A DNA stretch of 64,000 nt from the NCBI GenBank assembly GCA_029891385.1, contig CM057235.1:9109001-9173000 (forward strand), read 5' to 3'. The notes below the pieces were generated by a model, which worked only from the letters and a program-made list of their open reading frames with translations, was not told the origin of the DNA and made no database searches. Made by a program: the position numbers and the translations under genes. How positions within the stretch are numbered: position 1 is the stretch's first letter; every line of letters begins with the position of its first letter. This document shows, one piece after another, positions 11,231 through 22,740 of the stretch. The stretch is from Erythroxylum novogranatense (Eukaryota > Streptophyta > Magnoliopsida > Malpighiales > Erythroxylaceae).

Positions 11231-11676
11231 ATAGCCAATGCACATGTGCCATGTTCCATCCTTCTTTTTAACAAATAGAACTGACGCTCCCCATGAAGAT
11301 GAACTTAGCCTTATATACCCCTTATCTAATAGTTCTTCCAACTATTCCTTAAGCTCCTTCAACTCAATGGAGCCATTCTACACAATGGTATGGAAATGGG
11401 TGCGGTACCTAGAATTAGATCGATGGCAAACTTGATTTCTCTCGTTGGTGGCAAACCAGGTAAGTCTTTCGAAAACACGTATGAAAATTACCTCACAATT
11501 AGAAAATCTTCTAACTTTCCTTCATTCACTTCGGTGTCCACAACGTGTGCCACGAAGGCTTTACACCCTTTTCTCATCATCCTGTCAGCTAGCAAAGTTG
11601 AAATAATTCTTGGTGATGGTGTTCTTTTGTCTACTCTAAAAGTCACCTTCTCACCCTTGTCAATATCAAATTCTGC
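11231..11676 (-). pseudogene. gypsy protease-RT linker and RT start, decayed
   Basis: This stretch matches 40620-41010 of the nested Tekay element at nucleotide level, including the region encoding the RT start. Stops occur in all minus frames. The two overlapping plus-strand open frames here are shadows. Confidence 0.7.
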
Positions 11677-11949
11677 CTATTTGAGACTATAATCTAACTT
11701 TGCATAATATTTCTCCATAGTATCCATTCCAAGTATAATATATAGGCCCTTTAAATCTAAAGGTAGTAAATCCACTACCAATCTAGCACCATTAATAAAG
11801 AGTTCATAATCTCTATATGCTTGACTTATTATCACCTTCCTCCCTAAAGGAGTACTAATAATCAATGGACTATCCAATGGCACGAAATTAACACCATTCA
11901 ATCTCAAGCTTACATAAACGAAAGAATGCGTGGAGTCATAATCAATCAA
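11677..11949 (-). pseudogene. gypsy aspartic protease domain, active site altered
   Basis: It reads MIDYDSTHSFVYVSLRLNG, then DLLPLDLKGLYIILGMDTME, the retropepsin-like fold of chromoviruses. The family has DSGSTHSF at the active site; here it is DYDSTHSF, so the DSG triplet is lost. ILGMDTM marks the second conserved part. Confidence 0.85.
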
Positions 11950-13125
11950 AAAATATACTTTTGAATTAAATAACTAACCCATACCCGTAACAACTTTAGG
12001 TGCGGCTGCAGCTTCATCTCCAGTCTTGGCAAGCACCCTTTCCTGTGCCTGACCCCTTGTCCTTCCTAGAGGAATAAACATCCTTACTGCACTAGAACTT
12101 CCCACCTCAGTGGCTAGCCTAGTTCCTACTCCTCTCTATCCTTCTATTGCTTCCTACTGTTGAGGCTTGTAGTGAAACTGTCTTTACTTGCTTTTTCTTA
12201 GCAAAGCCGCCACTTCCCACTTCACTTTGTTTATGGAAATTTCTCATATTTCTCTCAGGCATTGGGGCACTCATTCCATTCTGGGAAGACTATTCTCATT
12301 TCTTCCTCTTCCTATTTACTTCATACTTTATATTCTCCAGTCTCTCAACTTGGAGTGTAGCATCTACCAATAGTTGGTAGTCACAAAAGTTGTGGATCAA
12401 TACTTTCTCTTTGATCGCCTAATAAAGTCCTCCTTTAAACTTACGACACTTATCCTCCTCATTTGTAACAATATTAGCTGTATATCGTAAAATTTAGGTG
12501 AACTTTAACTCATATTCACTCACAATCATTTCCCTCTTTGTGAGATTTAGGAATTCTCTGGCCTTCTCATAGACATAGACTTTCGAGAAGTATTTCTTCC
12601 TAAAACTTCCAAAAAGTTTCTATAAGACAATACTAGCGGTATGACCTAACTCTAGGGCACTAATACCCACCAATGGAATGCGTACCCTTATAGCAAGCTA
12701 TCTGCATAATCTAATTTCTCCTCATCGAAGCACTTCATCTGAAATAAGACTCTCTTTGTCCTTCTCAACCATACTTCAACCTCTTCAGGATTCGTAGTCT
12801 AATTAAATTCTACTGCCCCATACTTACGGAGCTTATCATACTGTCTGCTCCTCTCCACTGGAGCTTGCACAGGAACTTGTGGCACTTGGCCTATAGCTTA
12901 CATGAAAGCCTGAGTAAAGGCTTGAAAGAAACGTGGATCCATGGGGTTTACTTGTGGCATAGGAGGAGGAGGTAGTGACACTTTATGTTGTACACTAGGT
13001 GCCTCAGAATCATGAGCAGAGTGTGTCCCCGTGTCCTGTGGGAGATAAGATTCATCCATACTTCCTTGCCGAGAGTAAGATCGAGTCTTAGTTTCTTGAG
13101 TTCTCTTTTGAGATGGCATAATCAC
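11950..13125 (-). pseudogene. gypsy gag, broken
   Basis: A start at 13123-13125 gives MIMPSQKRTQETKTRSYS, then a Pro-rich stretch (PPPPMPQVNPMDPRFFQAF), before a stop near 12898. Beyond it the minus strand still shows NPEEVEVWLRRTKRVLFQM at about 12740-12800, the conserved gag core. The zinc-knuckle region is not readable. Plus-strand open frames at 12147-12380 are shadows. Confidence 0.8.
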
Positions 13126-13349
13126 TCCTTCAATTTAAAACCATTTAAAAAAAATATTTAGTTCATGTTTCATATTAGGTTTAAACTGGTATATGTGTAT
13201 GTAAAGTCTTCTTTAACCATGCTTCATGTAAAATAATTTCAAATCATGTGAAAAAATAAAAAAACAAAGCATGTTGTTCATTTAAAACAATGCATGTTCA
13301 TTTCATATTTTAAAACTACCCATTCATGCTAAGGATACTCCTAAACCTA

Positions 13350-13369
13350 GTCACTTTGATACGATAGGA
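13350..13369 (-). other. degenerate primer binding site region
   Basis: The plus strand CACTTTGATACGA beside the LTR at 13370 is a decayed form of the complement of TGGTATCAGAGC (initiator tRNA-Met). The equivalent site at 42161-42172 is closer to consensus. Confidence 0.55.
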
Positions 13370-13678
13370 TGTTGGACCCGATTTTCAGAGTTCAACTTTG
13401 TAATCATAAAACGTGAGTGTATTACCTTATAAGGTTATTTCAATAGAATCTCATTAGCCATCATCAGTTCATCTTCGTCTTCATTCTCATACTATCCCAA
13501 AAATATCCCTATTTGATCAATTTATATACCATAATAAACATGTAACCCACCTTGGATTCCTTGTTTAAAGTTGTTTTTCCTCTTGCTCCTCTTACCATTC
13601 TTGTTTCCCTTTAATATTGGCAAAAATCTCAATTCAATAGGAATACAAATTGAGAACCTAGAAAGCATATTCACTAAA
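13370..13678 (-). repeat. truncated 5' LTR of the 6389-13678 element
   Basis: It starts TGTTGGACCCGATTTTC and follows the left LTR for about 150 bases. It then jumps over roughly 1.3 kb and resumes at the part matching 7880-8028. It ends at CACTAAAATT, where a second LTR-like start (GGATCCCGTTTCC) follows directly. Confidence 0.8.
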
Positions 13679-16600
13679 ATTGGATCCCGTTTCCAGAACC
13701 CAACCTCTTGCTCTGATAATCAAAAATCGCATACTCTATATCGTTGGAAATATAGAAACACAAGAGACAACTTAGACAAATTCTGTATAGATAATACAAA
13801 ATTTCTTCTAAAATCAGAATACCGATTTTACCCTCGTGAAAAAATTGGAATTTATCCCAACATCACTTTCTCCATTAAAACATCATTCAAAGCAATTTAA
13901 TCTCCAATTGGAATTCATCCAACACTCAAACCTCAATTCATATGAATCTTCATATTCAATAACATCTTATCATTCACCACAAATCATATCTTTCGTTTCC
14001 ATAATTCACTTATTTATATATATAACAATAGTTCATACATCAAGTCAAGTGGATAGCTTCTTTAGTATATATCTAACTCAAGTCACATCATCCATACACA
14101 ATTTATATTTCATATCCATATTTAAATCCATGTCTCATTAACACCATAAAATAAAAGTTTACAAAACTTTAATGGTATTCTAAGCCACATTACCTCAACA
14201 ATATCCAAAATCCAAAAACACAAAAGATACAAGACCCCATAATTCTTGACATATGTCTGAAGCCTTGTTTTACATAAACTACTTAAAACACAACAAAACA
14301 TGCAAATCCGAAGTGATATCTTGACTTTTTTTCACTCGACCTTTTGCTCGTCACCTGAATAGGGAAGGAGAGTGGAGGTGAGCTTAAAAGCTCGTGGGTA
14401 ACATGCTTATAATAGAAAAATAAGCAAAACCATTCAAAAAGTTCATTACCATAGAGAATTCTTGTTGAAATCCGTAAAACACTTATTTCTCAACTTCTTA
14501 TTATGAAATCAAATATACAAACCCCAAAACATGAATGCATCAACTTTTTCACAAATCATAAACACATAAGCACATCAAAGATGGTTTGGTCGGATCCATA
14601 ACAGAATGTACTATACATTTCCCATAAGGGTCCTGTGTAGCCGTGAACAGAACGTACTATCGCAATTTCACAAAGTGATCTTGCGTAGCCGTGAACTTAT
14701 GGGAGTCCGTGAAGGAACTTCATGCCACTAGTAGGCAGGCGGAATAAGCCTTTAGACAATTGCCCAAATGGCACAGTTTTGAAAACTTGATTTCATGAGC
14801 ATGACATATTTCATATGCATTTCCCAAAACTTAATTTCATAGACATAAAGCCCTTTCAAAATCATTTCCATATCACAATTCATCATCAAAATTCATTCAC
14901 AATCACACATAGCAGTTTTTCAAATAATTCAAATGCAACAATTTCCACAATTTTAAAGCAATGAGAAATCATTTTATTTTCTTGACAAAAAAAAAGAACA
15001 TAATGGCTCATTATCTAATTATAAACATGGAACCCACCTTATTTCCTTGCTTAATAATTATTCAAAAAGCCTCTACTCTCCTTGATCCTCTTTCCTCTTT
15101 TGATTTCGTTCATCAAAGTCAAAATTCTCAAATCAATAGGAATCCAAAATTGAGATACCCAAAGAAACAAATCACCAAAATTGACCTTAGAAAACTCAAA
15201 CCCATACATTTCTCAAGCTATCTAAACCAAAACCTTTTTTTAAAAAATACAACAAATCACAAATAATCTTACCTTGATCCTTCACCAAATGAAGAGTTCC
15301 TAGGCTCTAATGGAAGCTCGCATCCTCCTCTTCCTTTTTCCTCCTTGAACAAACATCAAAATCCCTTTTGAACTTTTAGAAAAATCAAGACCTAGCATTT
15401 TCTTTCTTTTTTCTCCTCTTCTCCACCGAGCTCTCTCCTCTCTTCTCTCTTTTCTTTGTTTTTCTTCCCAATTTCGTGCTTCTCCTTCCTTAAAAAGCAA
15501 GACCAACTTTTATTTACAAGTTTGCCATTAATGAGTGAGCAATGACCTCTTTGCCCTGCCTTCCAAGCCTTATAACCTTAATGTTTAGGTGTTCTTCCCA
15601 AAATGCCCTCATACATGTACACTCTTGCTACTTAATTAAACTAATCCATATTTTAAAATTTAGCCAACATCAACATAAGAATTAACTCCAAATCAAATAA
15701 TTAATCTAGCAAGCCCACAAAATTCATTTTAGTCGTGCTTAACTTCTTCCAAAAATAAGACCCTTTTTCTAATCATGTAATTGAAGGAATTTGATAACAC
15801 TTCCTTCTAGAGAAATATTCCTCATTGTCTAAATTTTCTAATGACACCAACATCATTTAATTTTGTTCAGTAATTTAAAAATTATGGCCTAAACACTTTC
15901 GGACTGTTACTAAACTGAGATTGTACACTATACCCAACATCACTCCAAAAATTGAAAGTCTTAAGGACTGAATTGAAATTCTAATCCTTTCGATAACTTG
16001 TAGCTTCATGTCTCTAGTTTAGTAAGAAATAAGAATAAACTCATTTGGACCTCTACATATCGAGGTATCGCCAAAATACCGAAGTATGTTCAGAAAAATG
16101 TCCTACTTATACTCTTTTAACCAATCCTCTCCCTTTGATTCAATGCATCTTTTTCAAATTAATATAAAAACTTAAAAAATGTTTCTGGGGAGGTATAGAA
16201 ACGCCTTAGAAATCCAACGTTTTAAAAATCAGGTCAATTGGAGGTTGGACGAAAAAGTTATGGTCAAAAGAGAGGAGTATGTTCAGAAAATTGCCTTTCT
16301 TAGACAATTAGGGAAGTCGCGATCATGCACATGTATGACCACGATATCCGGATGGACCAGCGAAGTCGCGATCTTGCACGATCTCAACATTATGGTGGAT
16401 TCACAAAGTCGCGATCATGTGTGTGCACGACTGCGACATTCGGGTGGACCTGCGCTCTTTCTTCTTCGCCGGTAACCTAACTTCTAAACTCTATAACTTT
16501 TGATCCAGAACTCCAAATTTTGCAAATTTAGTATCAATAGAAAGCTAAAAGAAAGATATACAAATTTTATTAAGAACATAAAAGCAAACTATACTTATAA

Positions 16601-17499
16601 AGGGTTCAAATTCTATTTCAAAGTGGCTTTCCTGAAGTTCACCCTAAACAACATCTCAAATTTCTAAAAATCATAACTTTCAACTCCAATGTATAGCGTT
16701 AGAAAGTTAGAAGGATAAGCTACAACTTTCATAAGACAATTTTATCAAAATATCTCTAGATCAGTACATAAAAATCACAAAATTTTCCGATCAAAAATCC
16801 AACTCTCCACTATTATTCATTCCCAAAATTTTCAAACTTCCAATTTTCAAAAACCAACATTTCAAACTTTTATTTCTGGTTTTCTACTCCATTTCAATCA
16901 ACTCATTCACCATAAATTCATGCTACTCCAAAATATACAAGTTTAGTCAAAGAAATCATCAAAACCCAACCTTTATAATCAACCTATTCATGCTTTGTTA
17001 CTTTTCTGCATTTTCAACTTTCAGGCTCAAATGTTATTCTTCCTCTCAACTTCCATTTACACAATCTTTCTTTCATTAGACCGTCATCTTACAATTGTTT
17101 TTTCAACTCAAAAACCATTCTATTGGTTATCTCAAAACACTCACATATTCAAGTACACTCATATAAATATACAAGTTTACTAAAAAATCTCATAATCATC
17201 AAGAACTAAAATCAATTATTCACTCTTCATATTCTTCATTTTACATTCTCTATTTTTCTTCTCAACTTCCATTTAAGCTCAAGATCATCCATAAACATAT
17301 TATAGTCCATGATTAATCATAAACATCAATAACAAAACATACACACATATACCCACTCATCATCAACTTACTACATTCACTACCTTAATCTTGTATATCA
17401 TTTCAAATTCAAGAATTCTCCTTTTTTTTACTCATCACTAATTACTAACAACTTCTCATTTAATAGTTCTAACTTCCAAGAAAAGTTCAGGGTCCAACA
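13679..17499 (-). repeat. related Tekay-like LTR fused to the previous LTR
   Basis: It begins GGATCCCGTTTCCAGAACCC, the usual LTR terminal sequence lacking its first TGTT, and ends AGGGTCCAACA at 17499. Inside are the hairpin block (14378-14404), the GGCAGGCGG block (14730-14745) and a GTCGCGATCATG cluster (16313-16446). It has no open gene; the short frames inside (13571-13900, 14961-15266, 15300-15506) are not supported. Orientation follows the order of these blocks. Confidence 0.75.
16313..16446. repeat. LTR palindrome cluster, AAGTCGCGATCATG flavour
   Basis: Three copies of AAGTCGCGATCWTG at about 16314, 16363 and 16406 alternate with GCACGA and CACGAT half-sites. The cluster is preceded by the phrase AAAAGTTATGGTCAAAAG that also precedes clusters in other LTRs. 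The same flavour appears at 63705-63775. Confidence 0.8.
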
Positions 17500-18064
17500 C
17501 AAGGCCTATTCGAGTACATTGAGTACTTTGTCATCTTCAGTAAAAGGTTTGTGTATAGCCGCAAGACTGTCACATAACATCTTGAATTCTTTTAGGTACT
17601 CTTGAAGTGATCAGGTCCCCATCTTCAAATTTTGAATTTTATCCTTAAACTGGAATTCGTTGTCCTTTATAGCATTCAAGAAATTATCTTCAAGTACCAC
17701 CCATATATCCCGAGCAGTTTTACAACCAACTGTGATGAACATACGCTCTTCTTTTAGAGTCCCCGTAATCCAACACTTAAGGGTGAGGTCATCGTCATGC
17801 TATTCTTTATATTTGGGATTTGGAGTTTCTTTACCATATTTTTCAATGGTAATTCTTTCAGGTGGATGATTTTCAATGAGATGGGTTATCTTCATTGTGT
17901 CAAAGTAATTAAGCATCTGATTTTGTCATATGAAGTAGGTATTTGGTTGAAGTTTAACATAGCATATATTAATCAAGTGATGAAGGTTTGTTCGTGAAAG
18001 GGTAAGTTTTGAGGATGAGGGATTCATGATGACAGAGTTGCTAATTAATATCTAGGTTTTTGTA
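17500..18064 (-). pseudogene. second copia gag fragment (UBN2 type)
   Basis: Read on the minus strand, 17500-17800 gives CWITGTLKEERMFITVGCKT, then ARDIWVVLEDNFLNAIKD, QFKDKIQNLKMGT, LQEYLKEFKMLCDSLAAIHK and EDDKVLNVLE, a clear copia UBN2 gag with stops. It is cut at 17500 by the LTR ending at 17499. The stretch 17800-18064 up to the primer site is the gag N-terminus and leader, frame-broken. This element differs from the one at 1-5868. Confidence 0.85.
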
Positions 18065-18077
18065 TGCTCTGATACCA
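18065..18077 (-). other. primer binding site, initiator tRNA-Met type
   Basis: The minus strand reads TGGTATCAGAGCA. It sits just upstream, in element sense, of the gag fragment at 17500-18064 and just after a short LTR. Confidence 0.88.
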
Positions 18078-18268
18078 TAAAGAAAGATACAAGAAGTAGG
18101 GGGTAAAACGTTCTATTTCTTTACACCTTGTACAAATTCTACTCTTGTATTTATAAAGTCAAAGTTTGTTACACGAAAGGGTTTATATTCAACTCATATT
18201 TTACAAGATAAATTATATCTAAACAAAGATAAGATATCTAAGATGTCTAAAGCTAGTCATATATATCA
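18078..18268 (-). repeat. short copia 5' LTR (about 190 bases)
   Basis: It lies beside the primer site. The minus strand contains TTTATAAATACAAGAGTAG at about 18137-18155, a good TATA box for an LTR promoter. The outer boundary near 18268 (minus strand TGATATATATGAC) is a guess, since no second copy is present, and the inner end is not a perfect CA. Confidence 0.6.
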
Positions 18269-19536
18269 CTACAAGGATGATTACGCAGAAGCTTTAGATA
18301 ATATTGTTGCTGTGAAGATTAAAGCTGCAAATAAGATTGTTGCTGAGAAGATTAAAGCTACACCATTGTTAGAAAGGATGTAAAGGAAGTTGAAGAAACA
18401 TAGGCAATGGTTGTTCTAGATGGCGTAGTGATTTCATAAAAACTTCAATATATGGGGTACTCTAAGTAACATTTGTGACCCTCAGTCAAGTTAGAGAAGG
18501 TCAATGACCATGATAATGAGCTTGTAGCAGAGTGAGATTTTGTTTTATTTTATTTATGACTTGCATAATAAAATATTTTTCTTTTGTTTTTACTCATAAA
18601 TCAAGTGTTTTATTACTTTTTTCATTTACTTTGATTAACTTATTTAGTTTATTTTTATATTCAATTACATTTTCATTTAATTTTATTTTTATTATTAGTT
18701 TGTTTTAAAGTAAATTTAAAATTTAATCATCAATCATATTTCCTTTTCAAATTTCTTACATATTATGTTATTTTTATTTTCTTAAATTCTACTTTCATCA
18801 TTCAGATTTGGTACATTAACACCTATATATAACTTATGTAATAAAAGAAATATTTATTTATGTCTTCATATGTTTTACCTTGGTAAATTGATTTCATCAT
18901 AATTAAATTAATAAGGAAAAACTGATTAACATAATTCTTTATAAGTTTAATTATTTTATGATTAAATTATTTTAAGTATACAATAGAAGCATTAAAAACT
19001 AGATTGGTTTTAATTCAATGCAATGATTTGAAAATGGATGCTTAAATCACAAAATGTCACTCTTTGTATAGTTTGGAAAATTTTGAGTTAAAAGTAGTTT
19101 CTTATCTAGACATTTTATAAGTCAAATAAGAAAACTAATAATATAAAGAAATAAATTCACTCTAACTTTAGCCTAAGTAAAAAGTTTGACGTTAAAGAGT
19201 AGTTCTAGTAGTCATTTGAACTAGTGACCTAACTTAGTAATTGAAAGTATTTATGACAAGATGTTTACTTTTATGTTGAAAGGTTATTTGACTTTTGAAA
19301 AAACATCCAACCCACTTTTGTTATTTTAATAATAGGTGATTTTGTTTCATAGTTAATTTGGTAATTAAAATTTGAAAAAGTTTTAACTCATTTATATTTA
19401 TTTTACATATTAGGTCAAACTATGTAGATTACTATGATATTTGAAGTATTTTTTTGATTCAATTTGATTGTTTTATGATTTATTATAGGTATACCTAACT
19501 AGTTGGCGAATAATTCAATTGAATGGATGATTGATA
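18269..19536. other. AT-rich region, no gene recognised
   Basis: At 18290-18380 a roughly 27-base unit containing GAAGATTAAAGCT occurs twice and could read as a short Lys/Ala-rich peptide (NIVAVKIKAANKIVAEKIKA) before a stop; I do not recognise it. The rest, 18540-19536, is very AT-rich with no open frame, RNA gene or terminal repeat that I can support. Confidence 0.5.
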
Positions 19537-20178
19537 TGTTAAGTCAAGAAGACTTCATTCTTATTAATTTTGATGACAATCAAATAATAATAATCTTAAA
19601 AATGTATGAACTGTTTTGATAAATTTGTTAAGTGTGCAGAAAAACGTAAGTAACACATAGTCAACTCAGAAGGTGTGCAGTCAATGCCAGACGAAGTGCG
19701 ATATCAGACGAAACGCTACAAAAGATGAAATGCTATATAAGATAAAGAACAACATAAGACAAAGCGCTACATAAGATGAAACCCTACACAAGACGAAGTG
19801 CGACATCAGACGAAACGCAAAACCAGACTAAACGCGACAATAGATGAAGCGGAATAACAGACGAAACATAATAAAAGAAGAAGCATTATTCCAAACAATA
19901 TAATAAGAAGATATTCTAGAACACCAAACAGTTAGTTGGAGTTAGTTACAGGACTCAACTAATAACCGTTTCTAGAAGATTCAAGAAGTAGTTTTCAAAA
20001 AGACAGTTGAAGACTTAGGCTTTAAACATTAGTTCTAGTAGAAGACTAATATACAATACATATAGATACATTAGCCAAAATTATGTATTCAAAGTACAAA
20101 AAAAGTGAGAAAATACCTTTGTAACCTAAAGCTCAAAAATATTTTTTTCAGAGAGAGAAAGGAACGCTAGAGCCTAGA
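19537..20178 (+). repeat. copia LTR, left half (same family as 4857-5868)
   Basis: It starts TGTTAAGTCAAGAAGAC, as the copia LTR does in element sense. It contains a CAGACGAARCGCTACA repeat array (19687-19870) and later matches the U3/R part of the first LTR. It stops at 20178 (CTAGA), where the Tekay LTR begins, and resumes at 44704. The two halves add to about 1.1 kb, matching the 1.0 kb intact relative. Confidence 0.85.
19687..19870 (+). repeat. AGACGAA repeat array in copia U3
   Basis: About a dozen degenerate units of 12-17 bases with the core AGACGAA or AGATGAA followed by RCGCTACA. It is at the same LTR position as the 5520-5815 array, but the flanks of the core differ (GCGCTACA here, AGCAGACGG there). 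Confidence 0.75.
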
Positions 20179-20284
20179 TGTTGGATTCCATTTTCGGAGC
20201 CCAACATCGTACACGGAAGCATGATGCTTGGTCTTCGAGGGAAGACTTAGAAGTTTAAAAAAATTAGAAAAAGATACCTCGGAA

Positions 20285-20445
20285 GCAAAGGCGGGCGTCG
20301 CCGCGAAACCTTTCGGAAAGCTACGCCGCAGTGAGCGAATGAACCTTTATCGTGACGAGCGACAGAACTCTCGCTGTGGTGAACTTGCGAATTTAAATTT
20401 GTCGAGGCGAGCAGATGGTCTCGTCGCGGTGAAAGCCCTTTTTCC
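20285..20445. repeat. CpG-rich palindrome cluster 1 (CGCCGCGGCG flavour)
   Basis: Variants GTCGCCGCG, TACGCCGCAGTGAGCG, TCGTGACGAGCGA, TCGCTGTGGTGAA, GTCGAGGCGAGC and GTCGCGGTGAA recur every 20-35 bases. The partner LTR (42290-42453) has one additional unit of about 23 bases. Confidence 0.8.
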
Positions 20446-20845
20446 ACAGAAACCCAAACTTAAAATTTTCATCCAATTTCATCGAAACAACCCAACACAA
20501 AAATAAACTTGAACATAAACAAAATCTTCCAACAACTTATCCTCATGATAAAACGATTTAATGCGAAAGGTTTGAAGCTAAAATCAATATCAACCATATC
20601 TCATTGATAACCAAAAGAAGAGTTTTACAAAGCTTTAATGGCATTTCAAGCCATAATACATCAGTTGAGTTCAAGAAAAAAAATACAAAATACACTTAAA
20701 CTAATAAAACTTGAAATGTGACTAAAGCCTTGAATTCCAAAAATATAACTTGAAAATACAAAAATATAACAATTCAGAGTGATGTCGTAACTCTTGACTT
20801 ACTTGATCTCTTGCTTATCACTTGAATAGGGGGAGGAGAATGGGG

Positions 20846-20873
20846 GTAAGCTAAAAAGCTCGTGGGTAACATA
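20846..20873. repeat. conserved LTR hairpin block
   Basis: GGGTAAGCTAAAAAGCT then CGTGGGTAACAT: a short AGCT/AGCT stem followed by a conserved tail and a TTTATAATA-like AT stretch. Homologous blocks are at 14378, 24871, 42862, 49401 (reverse), 54646 (reverse) and 62172. Confidence 0.65.
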
Positions 20874-21921
20874 TTTATAATAAAGAAAACTTGCAAAACT
20901 TTTTCAAAACTCATTGCCATTGTACATTTTCGAAACCATAGTAATTTCACATGTAGATATCATCGTCTCAAATTGCTTGATTTTCAAACAATTCATGAGC
21001 AATTTTAAATCATGTATGCATCAAACGTGTTAATAGATCATAAGCATATAAGCACAGCAGAATGGTTTGGGTAAGTCCAATTTCATGACGCACTACACAT
21101 TCCCATATAATGGTCCTGTGTAACTGTAAAATTCTTGAGGGAGTCCTTGATGAAGCTCCATGCCATTAGCGGGCAGGCGGGAGAAGCCTATACATGGGTC
21201 AACGTGCACGTGAAGGTTCTTGAGGGACTTCCACAAAGCCACATAACACACATAGTTCTAAATCTTGTAAACTTGTTGCCAAAATGGCACTTTCTTGTAA
21301 ACTTGCTTTTCATAACCTTGATATCCTTGTAAAAATCATTTCTGAAAACATGATTTCATGAGCATGTATTCTTTTAAAGAGAAACCCTTTTCAAAGTCTT
21401 TTCATCAATCATTAATATAAATCATGTAGAAAACATATAACAATTTCATAATTCACTCAAAAAGCAAATAAGGCAACATTGTTGATGCAATTTAAATCAT
21501 TAAATCTTTCTTGATTTAAAGAAAACAATGAGTGGCTTATTTACTCTATTAGAAGCATGTACCCACCTTGAGTTCCTTACTTATAAACTTGCTTAGGAAT
21601 GTCTTTCCTCTTGTTCCTCTTGGTCCTCTTTCCTCACTTGATTTCCTTAAATAATAACGAAAATTCTGTTCAATTTGGTGTAGAAATCGAAAAGTCATAC
21701 ATTAACAACTTGAACTATAACTTGTGCTGAAACAAAGATTCTATGCTCAACTTCCATAAAAAATTTGAGATTCTTATAGATTGAATCAGAACTTAATTTC
21801 TTCATAAAACTTGTATCCCTATGTCTCCAGGTTACAACGAGTCAAATATAACCTCATTTGGACATCTACAGCAAAGGTTATGTCCAAAATACTAAAACAT
21901 ATCGGTGCAGGAAAATGATCT

Positions 21922-22007
21922 CTCGCCGTGGCCAAAAAATTGGAGCGCGCCGCGGCGAGGGCATGAGCGCGCCGCGGCGAGGGCATGAGCGCGCCGCGAC
22001 GTGCAAG
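21922..22007. repeat. CpG-rich palindrome cluster 2, 22-base unit in extra copy
   Basis: The unit GCGCCGCGGCGAGGGCATGA occurs twice (from about 21948 and 21970), followed by GCGCCGCGACGTGC. The partner LTR has the unit once (43952-43990). CGCCGCGGCG is a perfect 10-bp palindrome. Confidence 0.85.
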
Positions 22008-22722
22008 TCCAAATTCCTCCCAAAAACCTATTTTTCCACATTCTTCAACCATATTCCTCCCATCTTTCAAATATAACACATCTAAACCCTAAACCATCTC
22101 TTATACTTCATTTCTAAGCTCATTCCAACCCAATATCATTACCAAAACATCAAAATCTATCTTTGATCACTAACCCTAAAAGATAGCACTTGCATATTCC
22201 ATTCACTAACAACCTCCCACACATGTTAAGCTATATTAGGGTTTCATCTAACCAAAACAAGAAGGAATAAACTCATACTTACTTGTTTTAGCCTCAAAGT
22301 CTTCAAGTTCTTCAAAGTTTCCCAAAACCCTAGCTTTTCCTCTTTTTCTCTTCTTCTTCCTCTCTTCCACGACACTCTCTTCTTTCCCTCTTCTTTTTAT
22401 TTTTCTTCTTCTAATCTCCACTCCTAATAGATCATCAAATGTTCATTATGCCCCTCCATGTAAGCCTTATTCTTTTTAACCTTAAGTGATCTTCCAATTT
22501 TGCCCTTATACATTTTTACTTCTTCTTTTTCACTTACACCATACTATACCCTAACTTAATCTTAATTTCTCCATTTAATACTTCCAATTCCACCAATCTA
22601 AGCAATAAATCCTCCAATCACTGACATGCTAATTAAACTTTAAACAAAATAATTTATCATGAAAACCACATAATCAAATCAATTCATACTTAATAAAATC
22701 AATAAAAATTTGGGGCCCAACA

Positions 22723-22740
22723 TTTCTCCCCCTCTTCAAA
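22723..22740 (-). other. polypurine tract of the Tekay element
   Basis: The minus strand reads TTTGAAGAGGGGGAGAAA next to the 3' LTR end at 22722. The pol stop codon (22736-22738) overlaps it. Confidence 0.85.

Larger units (their letters stand above)
6389..13678 (-). mobile_element. Ty3/gypsy chromovirus, Tekay/Del-like, heavily decayed
   Basis: Left (3') LTR 6389-8584, internal region 8585-13369, and the start of the right (5') LTR at 13370. Domain order gag, protease, reverse transcriptase, RNase H, integrase, chromodomain-like tail on the minus strand is the chromovirus order. The right LTR has lost about 1.3 kb relative to the left and ends at 13678 in another LTR. Left flank ATTAG and the bases after 17499 (CAAGG) do not match, so no target duplication supports a clean insertion. 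Confidence 0.85.
20179..22722 (-). repeat. Tekay 3' LTR (2.54 kb)
   Basis: On the plus strand it runs from TGTTGGATTCC to GGGGCCCAACA. It pairs with 42178-44703 over its whole length. In order it holds the 28-bp terminal palindrome, cluster 1 (20285-20445), the hairpin block (20846-20873), the GGCAGGCGGGAGAAGCC block (about 21170-21190), cluster 2 (21922-22007) and an AT-rich end. Open frames such as 20228-20506 and 21819-22079 are not genes. Confidence 0.95.
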
